Shown here piece by piece: positions 54,900-62,819 of a DNA stretch of 64,000 nucleotides. Positions within the stretch are counted from its first letter, which is position 1. Each line of letters opens with the position of its first letter. Source of the stretch: JAYZBC01 sp036339375. Its GTDB lineage: Bacteria > Pseudomonadota > Alphaproteobacteria > MPNO01 > UBA2964. Location of the stretch: NCBI GenBank assembly GCA_036339375.1, contig JAYZBC010000003.1:1-64000 (forward strand). Reading direction: 5' to 3'. The notes beneath the pieces are model-generated. The model was not told where the DNA came from. It made no database searches and worked only from the letters and a program-made list of their open reading frames with translations. Both the position numbers and the translations under genes were made by a program.

Positions 54900-56198
54900 T
54901 TATTTTAATGAAGAAGGAAACGGACCACCGGTTGCCCAATCCAATAACTCTATCGTATGAACTACCGGACAGGGTATTTTTGTACCCCTACCATTGTTTA
55001 ATTGAGTGATACACCCAATATTTCCACTAGCAACTATTTTAGGCGCCAATGCAGCCAAAGCTGAAACCTTTTTTTCACGCAAAGAAATAGCAATTTTACT
55101 CTCCAATAAATTATATGTGCCAGCAGATCCACAACATTGATGCTGATCCCTAGGTAGAAAAACTTCAAATCCACATTTTTCCAACAGCAAGACAGGCTCT
55201 TTAACAACTTTTTGACCGTGTGCCAAAGAGCAGGGAGCTTGGTATGCAACCTTAAAACCAGGTTTAATTACAGGTTTTTTTAAACTAATTTTTGATAAAA
55301 ATTCCGAAATATCCTGAGTAATGGCCGAAATGCGTTTTGCCTTTTTAGAAAACTCTGAATGATTTCGTAAAATAAAACCATAATCCTTTACCATTGTACC
55401 ACATCCAGAAACATTCGCTATTATTGCATCCAATTCCTTTTCTAAATCAACGGCATACCAAGAATTGATATTTTCTACCATCCTCTTAAAAGTCTTTTTC
55501 TCCTGACCTAGTTGGTGGTTTAGGGCACCGCAGCAGCCTCCGGTTGAAATAACTTCGCACCCGTGCCTTTCCAAAATCCTGATTGTAGCCGCATCAATCG
55601 TTGGAGAAAGATTTTCTTGAACACAATTGGTAAACAATCCGACGCGGAACTTTTTTTCTTTAATTTGAGTTCCTCTGGGTGGGGTCAACACTTTATTTTT
55701 AATTCTTATCGCTTCTGGAACTAAATCAAAAACAATTATTTTGGGAATTGGTACTTTACCGAAAATGGGTTTTAACCAACGGAAAATTTTAATAAAAAAC
55801 TCAAAAATTGGTTTTTGAGGTAAAATTATACCCAAAGTACTACGAAAAATTCTGTCAAAAAAAGTCCTTTTGAAAGTTTTTGAAATATGTTGCCGTCCGT
55901 AATTTAATAAATTTTTATAATTAACCCCTGAAGGACAAGTCGTCATGCAGGAAAAACAAGAAAGACAGCGATCGATATGCTTAACATCTGTAATGGAAGC
56001 AGGTTGGTTTCGTTCTAACATTTCCTTAATTAAATAAATTCGACCGCGAGGTCCATCAAGCTCATCGCCGGAAAGCAAATAAGTCGGACAAGTCGCGATG
56101 CAAAATCCACAATGGACACAGTTGCGCAAAATTTCGTTTGCATCATAAATCGTCGGATCCCTAAGCTGTTCTGGGCTGAAGTTTGTTTGCATTCTCAA
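54900..56198 (-). CDS. glcF: Glycolate oxidase iron-sulfur subunit
   Basis: Electron-transfer subunit of glycolate oxidase, 432 residues. Two 4Fe-4S motifs are complete: Cys27-30-33-37 and Cys78-81-84-88. Two CCG-type domains follow (GGCCGALNHQLG and HQCCGSAGTYNLL). The start overlaps the glcE stop by four bases. Electrons pass to the respiratory quinone pool. Confidence 0.94.
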   Translation of the reverse strand: MRMQTNFSPEQLRDPTIYDANEILRNCVHCGFCIATCPTYLLSGDELDGPRGRIYLIKEMLERNQPASITDVKHIDRCLSCFSCMTTCPSGVNYKNLLNYGRQHISKTFKRTFFDRIFRSTLGIILPQKPIFEFFIKIFRWLKPIFGKVPIPKIIVFDLVPEAIRIKNKVLTPPRGTQIKEKKFRVGLFTNCVQENLSPTIDAATIRILERHGCEVISTGGCCGALNHQLGQEKKTFKRMVENINSWYAVDLEKELDAIIANVSGCGTMVKDYGFILRNHSEFSKKAKRISAITQDISEFLSKISLKKPVIKPGFKVAYQAPCSLAHGQKVVKEPVLLLEKCGFEVFLPRDQHQCCGSAGTYNLLESKIAISLREKKVSALAALAPKIVASGNIGCITQLNNGRGTKIPCPVVHTIELLDWATGGPFPSSLK

Positions 56199-57433
56199 AA
56201 ATTCTTTTCTAGACGACCTGGGTTTAAAATGTGCTTTGGATCAAAACCCTCTTTAATTCGTCTATTTAAATTAAAAACAACAGGCCCTGCGGGTTGAAAA
56301 ACAGGAAAATTTTCCCGAATAATTTTTCTTGCTCTTATAATTGTTGCGTGGCCTCCACAAACTTTGATTGCTGCCCGAATTATTTTAGACCCACCATCGC
56401 TTAATTCGGGTAGAATACCAACCCATAACAACCCACCCCCCCAATCAAAATAAATTTTCGCGTCACATGCCTTACGCACTTGGCGCGCAACATACATAGA
56501 ATCAGAGGGCGATACAGAAATTCTCCAAATTGTTTTGTTTTCTTCTGAACTCAGATAATAACCATTTCCAATTTCTTCCCAAAAAATTTTTGAATTCCGA
56601 AAATGTAGTTCTTCTGAATCACCAAACGGACTGAGTAAGTGCCTAAGAGAAGTTAAACGTGCTTCAACAGAGGGAGCTACCCCTTCGATTCTGATCGCCA
56701 TGATAGATTTGTTTATATCCGCAACCCTGTTTACGCCAGACTTTTGGGCTAATTCGATTGGCAAAAATGCAGCAGCCGAGACATCGTGTGGACTTGAAAG
56801 GGCTGCTGTCATACCTGATAGAGCTTGTTCTTCCTCCAAAGCTAAAATTAACAAGGTTCGGACCTTCTCAGCTATTGGAAGAACTTTCAAAGTTAGTTTA
56901 GTAAGTAAACCAAGGGTCCCATACGATCCAGAAATTAGCTTGCATAGATCATATCCCGTAACGTTTTTAACCACTCGGCCTCCCATACGAACGATTTCAC
57001 CCCGACCAGTAACCATTTCCGCTCCAAGTAAATGATCACGAGCAGCCCCACTTTGGATTCTTCTAGAACCAGATAGGTTTGTGGCTATAATACCACCTAT
57101 AGTTTGGGTATCAGGTTCTTCCCCAAATATAGGCCCCCAATCTGGTGGCTCAAAAGCCAGATGTTGGCATTTTGATTGGAGCATTTCCCTAATTTCTTTA
57201 AAGCTAGTCCCGGCCCCTGCTGTCACTACAAGTTCTTCCGGTTGATAAAGGGTTATACCCGAAATTCCGGAAAGCGAGACACTGTTAAGTGTGTCTACAG
57301 GTCGGCCCAAACCACGTTTAGTCCCGTTTCCTAAAACTTCTATAGGTTTTTTTTCAGCAAGGGCCGTTTGAATTATTTCTGCAGTTTCCCGAGTGTCGCT
57401 TGGCCTCAGTATTTGACCCTCCCTATTCATCAT
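56195..57433 (-). CDS. glcE: Glycolate oxidase FAD-binding subunit GlcE
   Basis: A 412-residue FAD-linked oxidase subunit. PIEVLGNGTKRGLGRP, GAGTSFKEI, QTIGGIIATNLSGSRRIQSGAARDHLLG and VVKNVTGYDLCKLISGSYGTLG are the PCMH FAD-binding landmarks. It shares its first base with the glcD stop codon, and its stop overlaps glcF. Confidence 0.93.
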   Translation of the reverse strand: MMNREGQILRPSDTRETAEIIQTALAEKKPIEVLGNGTKRGLGRPVDTLNSVSLSGISGITLYQPEELVVTAGAGTSFKEIREMLQSKCQHLAFEPPDWGPIFGEEPDTQTIGGIIATNLSGSRRIQSGAARDHLLGAEMVTGRGEIVRMGGRVVKNVTGYDLCKLISGSYGTLGLLTKLTLKVLPIAEKVRTLLILALEEEQALSGMTAALSSPHDVSAAAFLPIELAQKSGVNRVADINKSIMAIRIEGVAPSVEARLTSLRHLLSPFGDSEELHFRNSKIFWEEIGNGYYLSSEENKTIWRISVSPSDSMYVARQVRKACDAKIYFDWGGGLLWVGILPELSDGGSKIIRAAIKVCGGHATIIRARKIIRENFPVFQPAGPVVFNLNRRIKEGFDPKHILNPGRLEKNF

Positions 57434-58920
57434 CAGAAACGCGGTAAATCGGGGAATCTTGTTTCACCGCTGTGAATATGAACTCGGCCTAGTTCAGCAC
57501 AACGATGCAGAGTCGGAAAAACTTTGCCCGGATTCAGCAAAAGAGTAGGGTCAAAAGCGCATTTTAGTCTTTGTTGTTGTTTAAGATCAACTTGGCTGAA
57601 CATGGTTTCCATTAGATCACGTTTTTCAACTCCTACACCATGCTCACCCGTCAAAACGCCACCTACTTCAACACATAGTTTCAAAATTTCTGCTCCAAAT
57701 TTTTCCGCTTTTTCCAGTTCTCCGGGAATATTAGCATCATAAAGTATAAGGGGATGAAGATTACCATCTCCGGCGTGAAAAACATTCGCAACTCCAAGAC
57801 CAAATTTTTTAGAACCTTCGGAAATACTTTTCAGCAAAAATGGTAAACTTTGCCGGGGAATCGAACCATCCATACAATAATAGTCAGGAGAAATTTGGCC
57901 AATAGCGGGAAATGCTGCCTTCCGCCCAGCCCAAAATAAAAGCCTTTCATCCTCATTCTGACTCGTTCGAATGGAAACAGGTTTTGTTTCTTTACAAATT
58001 TTTTTAACACATTCAACCAAATATTTAACTTCTACCTCAGGGCCATCTAATTCAACAATAAGAATAGCTTCAACATCCAGCGGATAACCTGCATGTACGT
58101 ACTTTTCGACTGCTTGAATGGCAGGTTTATCCATCATTTCCATCCCTCCCGGGATTATGCCAGCTTTTATTATTGAGGAAACACAGGTGCCAGCATCTTC
58201 ACTCGATTCAAATCCGATTAATAGCGCACAACTACTAGCAGGTTTGGTGAGTATTCGGACTGTCACTTCTGTAATGATTCCTAATAATCCTTCTGAACCT
58301 GTGACAATGCCCATTAAATCATAACCACCTGGATCCAAATGTTTGCCGCCTAAACGGATTACTTCACCAGTCATCAAGATCAGCTCTAATCCAAGCAAGT
58401 TGTTTGTTGTTAAGCCATATTTTAAGCAGTGGATCCCGCCAGAATTCTCCGCAACATTTCCACCGATCGTACATGCAATTTGACTAGAAGGATCGGGTGC
58501 GTAGTAAAAACCCTCGCTTTCGACTGCTTGGGTAATCGCTAAATTTGTCACCCCTGGCTGTGCAACAACGCAACGATTGTTGTAGTCTACTTCAATAATT
58601 TTATTGAATTTCCCTAAACCGATAGTAATTCCGTCTGCCAAAGGAAGGGCACCCCCGGATAAAGATGTGCCTGCACCGCGAGGAACCACTTTTACATTAT
58701 TTTCATTACAAAACCGAAGAACTCTTGATAACTGCTCTTTGGTTTCTGGTAGAACTACAACCAGGGGTAGTTGGCGATAGGCCGTCAACCCGTCACACTC
58801 ATACACTCGCAAACCCGCTTCTTCAGAAATTACACTTTCATTAGGTAAAATATTTTTAAGTTTATTGACGATTTTTGCTCGCTTTGAAATAACTCCTGCA
58901 TCTGGTGTGGGCATAAGCAT
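57433..58920 (-). CDS. glcD: Glycolate oxidase subunit GlcD
   Basis: Catalytic FAD subunit of glycolate oxidase, about 495 residues. The FAD domain has VVPRGAGTSLSGGALPLADG, PDPSSQIACTIGGNVAENSGG and GYDLMGIVTGSEGLLGI; the C-terminal domain contains HAGDGNLHPLILYD and TGEHGVGVEKRDLM. The ATG at 58920 with AGAGG ten bases upstream is preferred over a GTG at 58938. It heads the glcD-glcE-glcF operon; no glcG, glcB or regulator is adjacent. Confidence 0.94.
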   Translation of the reverse strand: MLMPTPDAGVISKRAKIVNKLKNILPNESVISEEAGLRVYECDGLTAYRQLPLVVVLPETKEQLSRVLRFCNENNVKVVPRGAGTSLSGGALPLADGITIGLGKFNKIIEVDYNNRCVVAQPGVTNLAITQAVESEGFYYAPDPSSQIACTIGGNVAENSGGIHCLKYGLTTNNLLGLELILMTGEVIRLGGKHLDPGGYDLMGIVTGSEGLLGIITEVTVRILTKPASSCALLIGFESSEDAGTCVSSIIKAGIIPGGMEMMDKPAIQAVEKYVHAGYPLDVEAILIVELDGPEVEVKYLVECVKKICKETKPVSIRTSQNEDERLLFWAGRKAAFPAIGQISPDYYCMDGSIPRQSLPFLLKSISEGSKKFGLGVANVFHAGDGNLHPLILYDANIPGELEKAEKFGAEILKLCVEVGGVLTGEHGVGVEKRDLMETMFSQVDLKQQQRLKCAFDPTLLLNPGKVFPTLHRCAELGRVHIHSGETRFPDLPRF

Positions 58921-59052
58921 CAGATTGTTACCTCTCACGAAATAAAAGAATTAAAATTTAACTATAGAGTAAGAGAAAGTAGCAACCCAAAATAATAGGA
59001 AATAAGTTAAAAAACCGCATTCGTATTAAAATTGTCGAAGCGTAGGAAAAAT

Positions 59053-59178
59053 TTAACCCTGCCGTGCCTTAAAACGAGGGTTACGTTTGTTGATTACGTA
59101 AATTCGGCCTTTGCGCCGTACAACTGTGCAATTTTTGTCACGATTTTTAATCGTTTTTAGAGAATTGACAATTTTCAT
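59053..59178 (-). CDS. rpmJ: 50S ribosomal protein L36
   Basis: A 41-residue gene. It starts MKIVNSLKTIKNRDKNC and ends RIYVINKRNPRFKARQG, typical of the bacterial L36 form that lacks the zinc-binding cysteines. It is monocistronic, downstream of a candidate promoter, and located between glcD and the oxygenase cluster. Confidence 0.92.
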   Translation of the reverse strand: MKIVNSLKTIKNRDKNCTVVRRKGRIYVINKRNPRFKARQG

Positions 59179-59214
59179 TAAATTATCCCGTTCAATGTCT
59201 CCAACAAACCCGGG

Positions 59215-59243
59215 AAACTAGTTGCGTTGCAAGTTGTTGTCAA
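59215..59243 (-). promoter_or_regulatory. Probable sigma70 promoter of rpmJ
   Basis: On the minus strand a perfect TTGACA is followed after exactly 17 bases by TAGTTT. Transcription would start about 30 bases before the rpmJ ATG. Confidence 0.5.
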
Positions 59244-59483
59244 CGCCCGAACCTGGAGAAAGTCAAAAGCAATCTATCATTTTCCTGATAAATGTTGAGG
59301 AAATTAATTTTTTTTTCTAAATTTCGTGTTTATAATTCTAAAAATTCCACAGAGTGAAGCTCGATGAACACAAGAAAAGGTTTATAAAAATGGCATTGCA
59401 TAAAAAGTTAAGCCACCTGTATAGATAGAAAAGGAGGCTATCCCGCTCCCAATAATCCTTTGAAAGGTAACTCTGTAACTACA
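59244..59483. other. Gene-free stretch between rpmJ and the oxygenase cluster
   Basis: With the rpmJ leader this makes about 305 bases without a gene. It is AT-rich, with a long T run near 59310. I see no tRNA, riboswitch, clear hairpin terminator or short gene in it. Confidence 0.5.
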
Positions 59484-60005
59484 CTAAACCGGATATACTA
59501 AATCGTTGGCAATGAGCAAACTATCGTAGATACAATCGCGCGATTTTATTAACAAATTTTCCTTATCTCGGATAAAACAATCCCTATAACAACCAACCTG
59601 GGCAATTTTGCTCTCATCTTCCATTAGCGTCTCAACCACTAAATAATTGGACTCCGCAATTACGTGCAGATCATTATCAACCCCCAAAATTTGAACATTG
59701 CCATTAATGTGCCTTAAATATCTAGGCGCAAAAACCATTGTGTTCTGAATTGCAATTACTCGATCCTTGATCATTGGCTTGCCATCAAGCCAAACTAAAC
59801 CAACTGGCAAATTTTCATCAAAATTTTCACGTGCTGTTATTCGGTAAAAACCATCTTCAGAAAAAAAATCAGGCCAACGTTCAATTTCTCCACTGTCCAA
59901 AGCACGGGCGTATTCAGTGTTAAATTCCTCTACCTCTAATCGCAAATTTCTCCGCTCATCCGGCGAAAGATTTCCCCCAATTGAGTCTATAATCCGTTTT
60001 TTCAA
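59484..60005 (-). CDS. Aromatic-ring-hydroxylating dioxygenase beta subunit
   Basis: Small NTF2-fold subunit of a Rieske non-haem oxygenase, 173 residues. VEEFNTEYARALDSGEIERWPDFFSEDGFYRIT is the family N-terminus; GLVWLDGKPMIKDRV resembles TphA3, and RYLRHINGNVQIL is conserved. It contains no metal site and stabilises the alpha hexamer. Its start overlaps the alpha-subunit stop by four bases. Confidence 0.9.
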   Translation of the reverse strand: MKKRIIDSIGGNLSPDERRNLRLEVEEFNTEYARALDSGEIERWPDFFSEDGFYRITARENFDENLPVGLVWLDGKPMIKDRVIAIQNTMVFAPRYLRHINGNVQILGVDNDLHVIAESNYLVVETLMEDESKIAQVGCYRDCFIRDKENLLIKSRDCIYDSLLIANDLVYPV

Positions 60006-61276
60006 AGGTCCATGACCTCACGATAATGGCGGTAAAGGGACCGTATTGACGCCTCCGAAATTAAGGTGTCAGTGGAACCTTCATGGTCTGGATCTAACAT
60101 GACAATTCCCTCACCCGAAATAGAACGCTTAAATCCGTCTTGCAGAAAACGAATTGCCTCATTGTCATCAACACCCAGGTACCCAGAAGGCCCCATTAAG
60201 TTACCCTGTTTCATTCGGTGTTGAAGCATTTTTTCATCATCATCCTCATATCCAAACATCGTCCAATACATATCCAGCTCATGTGGACCGCGAGGTACAA
60301 TGTGGCGAATACCAAGGGTATTAAGCTCTCTCTGCACAATGAGATTTGGCCAAATTGTTTGCATTGTCACTGTCCAGGGGCTATCAAATTCGGGCACGTA
60401 GCGGGTAAAGTCAGGATCGTTAAGATCCATTCCAACTCGAAAAGCCCCTTTCATTTCTTCAACCATTTCCTTATTTATTTTTATATCATCATCTTTTGCA
60501 GAAGCTGCCGTTGCGTGGCGTCCAGTAGCATCCACAATCATTGCAGATTTTTGTCCTGCAACCATCATTCGGAAAGTTGCCAAATAGACGTGTAACAAAG
60601 TTGCGTGGTAGGGATCTTTCAAATTTTCGTGATAAAGTTTCCAGTTGCCCTTAAGTCTGTTTCGATAGAAACCTAGTATCCGAAGCTTTCTATCAGCAAA
60701 AACCACATCGAAATGTTCAAGATTTTCCGGTCCAAGATAATCCTCCAGTGATTCTATTTTCTCTTCAAATGTTGCAAAAACAACGCCATGGCGTGTCTCC
60801 ACCTTAAGTTGCCTTGGATTGTGCTCACTCATTTCAAAATGGTCAGGCATACCCCCTTTACCCTTGTCGCCACGTCTAAAGGGAACGGAAACAAGTTTAC
60901 CCGCCATATTATAAGTCCAGTGATGATAGGGACAAATGAATTCCTTTGCCTCCCCGCGCAAAGCTCTACAAAATTCTAAACCGCGATGTGCACAACGGTT
61001 TTCGAAAACGTGTATCGCATTTTCCGCTGTTCTTGAAACGATGACTGGCACATCACCAACATAAGACCTTTTGTAACTCCCCGGCTTAGGGATTTCCGCC
61101 TCCAAGGCCACAAAATTCCATGTTGGACCAAAAAAAATGCGCTCACGTTCCCGCTTAAATATTTCATCTGAAGTATAAACCCAATCAGGAATATGGGTCA
61201 GTCCTTCTTTTGGCCAGCGCCAATTTTTTACTTGGCCGTAATTTTTTTTATCCACCAAAGAAATTTTCTCTGACAT
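60002..61276 (-). CDS. Rieske aromatic-ring-hydroxylating dioxygenase alpha subunit
   Basis: Catalytic subunit of about 424 residues. The Rieske 2Fe-2S ligands are Cys95, His97, Cys115 and His118 (CAHRG, CPYHHW); the mononuclear iron site has Asp221, His224 and His229 in NLKDPYHATLLH. The segments GKGGMPDHF, GPSGYLG and DHEGSTDTLISEASIRSLYRHYR are close to TphA2 of terephthalate dioxygenase and to NagG-type salicylate hydroxylases. The substrate is unknown. No ferredoxin or reductase is seen nearby. The ATG at 61276 is chosen; a GTG eight codons earlier (61300) is an alternative. Confidence 0.92.
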   Translation of the reverse strand: MSEKISLVDKKNYGQVKNWRWPKEGLTHIPDWVYTSDEIFKRERERIFFGPTWNFVALEAEIPKPGSYKRSYVGDVPVIVSRTAENAIHVFENRCAHRGLEFCRALRGEAKEFICPYHHWTYNMAGKLVSVPFRRGDKGKGGMPDHFEMSEHNPRQLKVETRHGVVFATFEEKIESLEDYLGPENLEHFDVVFADRKLRILGFYRNRLKGNWKLYHENLKDPYHATLLHVYLATFRMMVAGQKSAMIVDATGRHATAASAKDDDIKINKEMVEEMKGAFRVGMDLNDPDFTRYVPEFDSPWTVTMQTIWPNLIVQRELNTLGIRHIVPRGPHELDMYWTMFGYEDDDEKMLQHRMKQGNLMGPSGYLGVDDNEAIRFLQDGFKRSISGEGIVMLDPDHEGSTDTLISEASIRSLYRHYREVMDL

Positions 61277-61415
61277 TTTTATAAATCCGTATGATGCCAC
61301 TCAATAAATAAACAGTTTAACGAACGAAAAGGCTAATAGACAAGTTAAGAAAAATATCTACGTTGATCACAATGGGTTGGGAGAGTACCTTTTGTTTTTT
61401 AAATGGGGAAATTTA

Positions 61416-61784
61416 ATGGCACTTGAACCTTTAGCGAAACTTGGCAATTACTTTCATGTTTACGATTTTAGAGTAAAATCGGGGACTGGAAACGAATTTA
61501 TTCGTCTATTTAACGACTTTGATTACTCTGATGACAACCCTATGCATAAATCCTCTGCGCAGGTAAAAGATGGTGTCCTGTGCCGAGATACCGAAGACGA
61601 AAACCATTTTTACTTGATAGGAGAATGGAAGGATATCGAAATTCACAAACAAATTAGACAAAAAATGGTGGAGATGTCTCCAGAATTTGTAAAACTGCTA
61701 GACAGTGGACCTTTTGTTCCTGTGTACGCCGAAATTGTAACTGAAACACCTCAAGAAATTCTGGACAAAGCGCAGGAAAATTAA
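61416..61784 (+). CDS. Small ABM-like (dimeric alpha-beta barrel) protein
   Basis: About 122 residues. HVYDFRVKSGTGNEFIRLFNDF, HFYLIGEWKDIEIHKQI and SGPFVPVYAEIV fit the antibiotic-biosynthesis monooxygenase/EthD-type ferredoxin-like barrel. Such proteins are cofactor-free monooxygenases, isomerases or binding proteins. The ATG at 61416 follows GGGGAAA at a suitable distance. It is divergent from the Rieske genes and begins a rightward set with the nitroreductase and FAD hydroxylase. Confidence 0.68.
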   Translation: MALEPLAKLGNYFHVYDFRVKSGTGNEFIRLFNDFDYSDDNPMHKSSAQVKDGVLCRDTEDENHFYLIGEWKDIEIHKQIRQKMVEMSPEFVKLLDSGPFVPVYAEIVTETPQEILDKAQEN

Positions 61785-61836
61785 AGCTAGTGTATAAGCG
61801 ATTTCCTTATAAAAATGTGAAATGAAAGACTAAAAA

Positions 61837-62670
61837 ATGGAAACACTTAGGGAAATGATTGCATCACGCTACGGAAGGGAGACGGGTATAGGCGACAACA
61901 CCCAAGAAAACACAAAATTGACTGATTTTCTTTCACGTCGCTCCATCCGAGTTTATAAAAACGATCCTGTGCCTGAGGATCTCATCCAAGTTTTAATTGC
62001 TTGCGCGCAATCAGCGCCTACTAAATCCAATCTACAACAATATTCGATTTTAGTTGTAAAAGAACAATCCATCCGAAGTCAGCTGGCACCTTGGTGTCCT
62101 CGCACTAAAGGATTAGAGTATGTACCAGTATTGCTAGTTTTTTGTGCTGACATCCGTCGTAACCAAAGTGTCGCAAAGTTTCGCCGAAAACGTTATGCGA
62201 ATAACAATATGGATACATTTCTCAACGCTACAGTGGATGCTTCGCTTTCGATGGGTTTTTTTGTTGCTGCAGCGGAGGCCGCCGGATTGGGTTGTGCACC
62301 CTTGAGTTCTCTCAGGGACAATATCGACGCTGTTTCAGACATTTTAAACCTCCCAAAAGGAGTTTTTCCTGTCGCCGGGGTAATGTGCGGCTGGCCCAAA
62401 GTGGAAGGGTATGTAAACCAACGTTTACCTCAATCTGTAATTGTTCATTATGATCGCTATGATGATAAAAACTTAGAACAAAACATTGATGATTACGACC
62501 AAGCACGCCACGCTATCTTTCCCGTCCCTAAGGAGGGACAAAGCAAGAAAGATCTTTTCGGGACAGCAAGGTTTTACGGTTGGTCTGAACATGTTTCCCG
62601 TCAACTTGCAATTCCCGAGAGAGCAAACTTTCGCGCCTTTTTGTTAGAACATGGTTTTAATCTTCGTTAA
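61837..62670 (+). CDS. Nitroreductase-family flavoprotein
   Basis: FMN-dependent oxidoreductase of 277 residues. FLSRRSIRVYKNDPVPEDLIQ and SAPTKSNLQQYSILVV form the FMN-binding N-terminus, and GFFVAAAEAAGLGCAPLSSL and FPVAGVMCGWP are the central signatures. The C-terminal ~70 residues (HYDRYDDKNLEQ onward) are extra relative to small nitroreductases, as in the NfsA-like group. It may reduce a quinone, nitro compound or pathway intermediate; unknown. Confidence 0.85.
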   Translation: METLREMIASRYGRETGIGDNTQENTKLTDFLSRRSIRVYKNDPVPEDLIQVLIACAQSAPTKSNLQQYSILVVKEQSIRSQLAPWCPRTKGLEYVPVLLVFCADIRRNQSVAKFRRKRYANNNMDTFLNATVDASLSMGFFVAAAEAAGLGCAPLSSLRDNIDAVSDILNLPKGVFPVAGVMCGWPKVEGYVNQRLPQSVIVHYDRYDDKNLEQNIDDYDQARHAIFPVPKEGQSKKDLFGTARFYGWSEHVSRQLAIPERANFRAFLLEHGFNLR

Positions 62671-62819
62671 CAATTCCTCCTTAATCAACGTTAATTTACA
62701 AAATGATGAATATAATTAAACCATAAGCCTCTCAAACACAGGCAAATGGAGTTTTTCTGGATTGACCTTAAACTTTTGCAAACGAATACTAAACGGTCAA
62801 ATGGGTGAAAGAGTATTTA

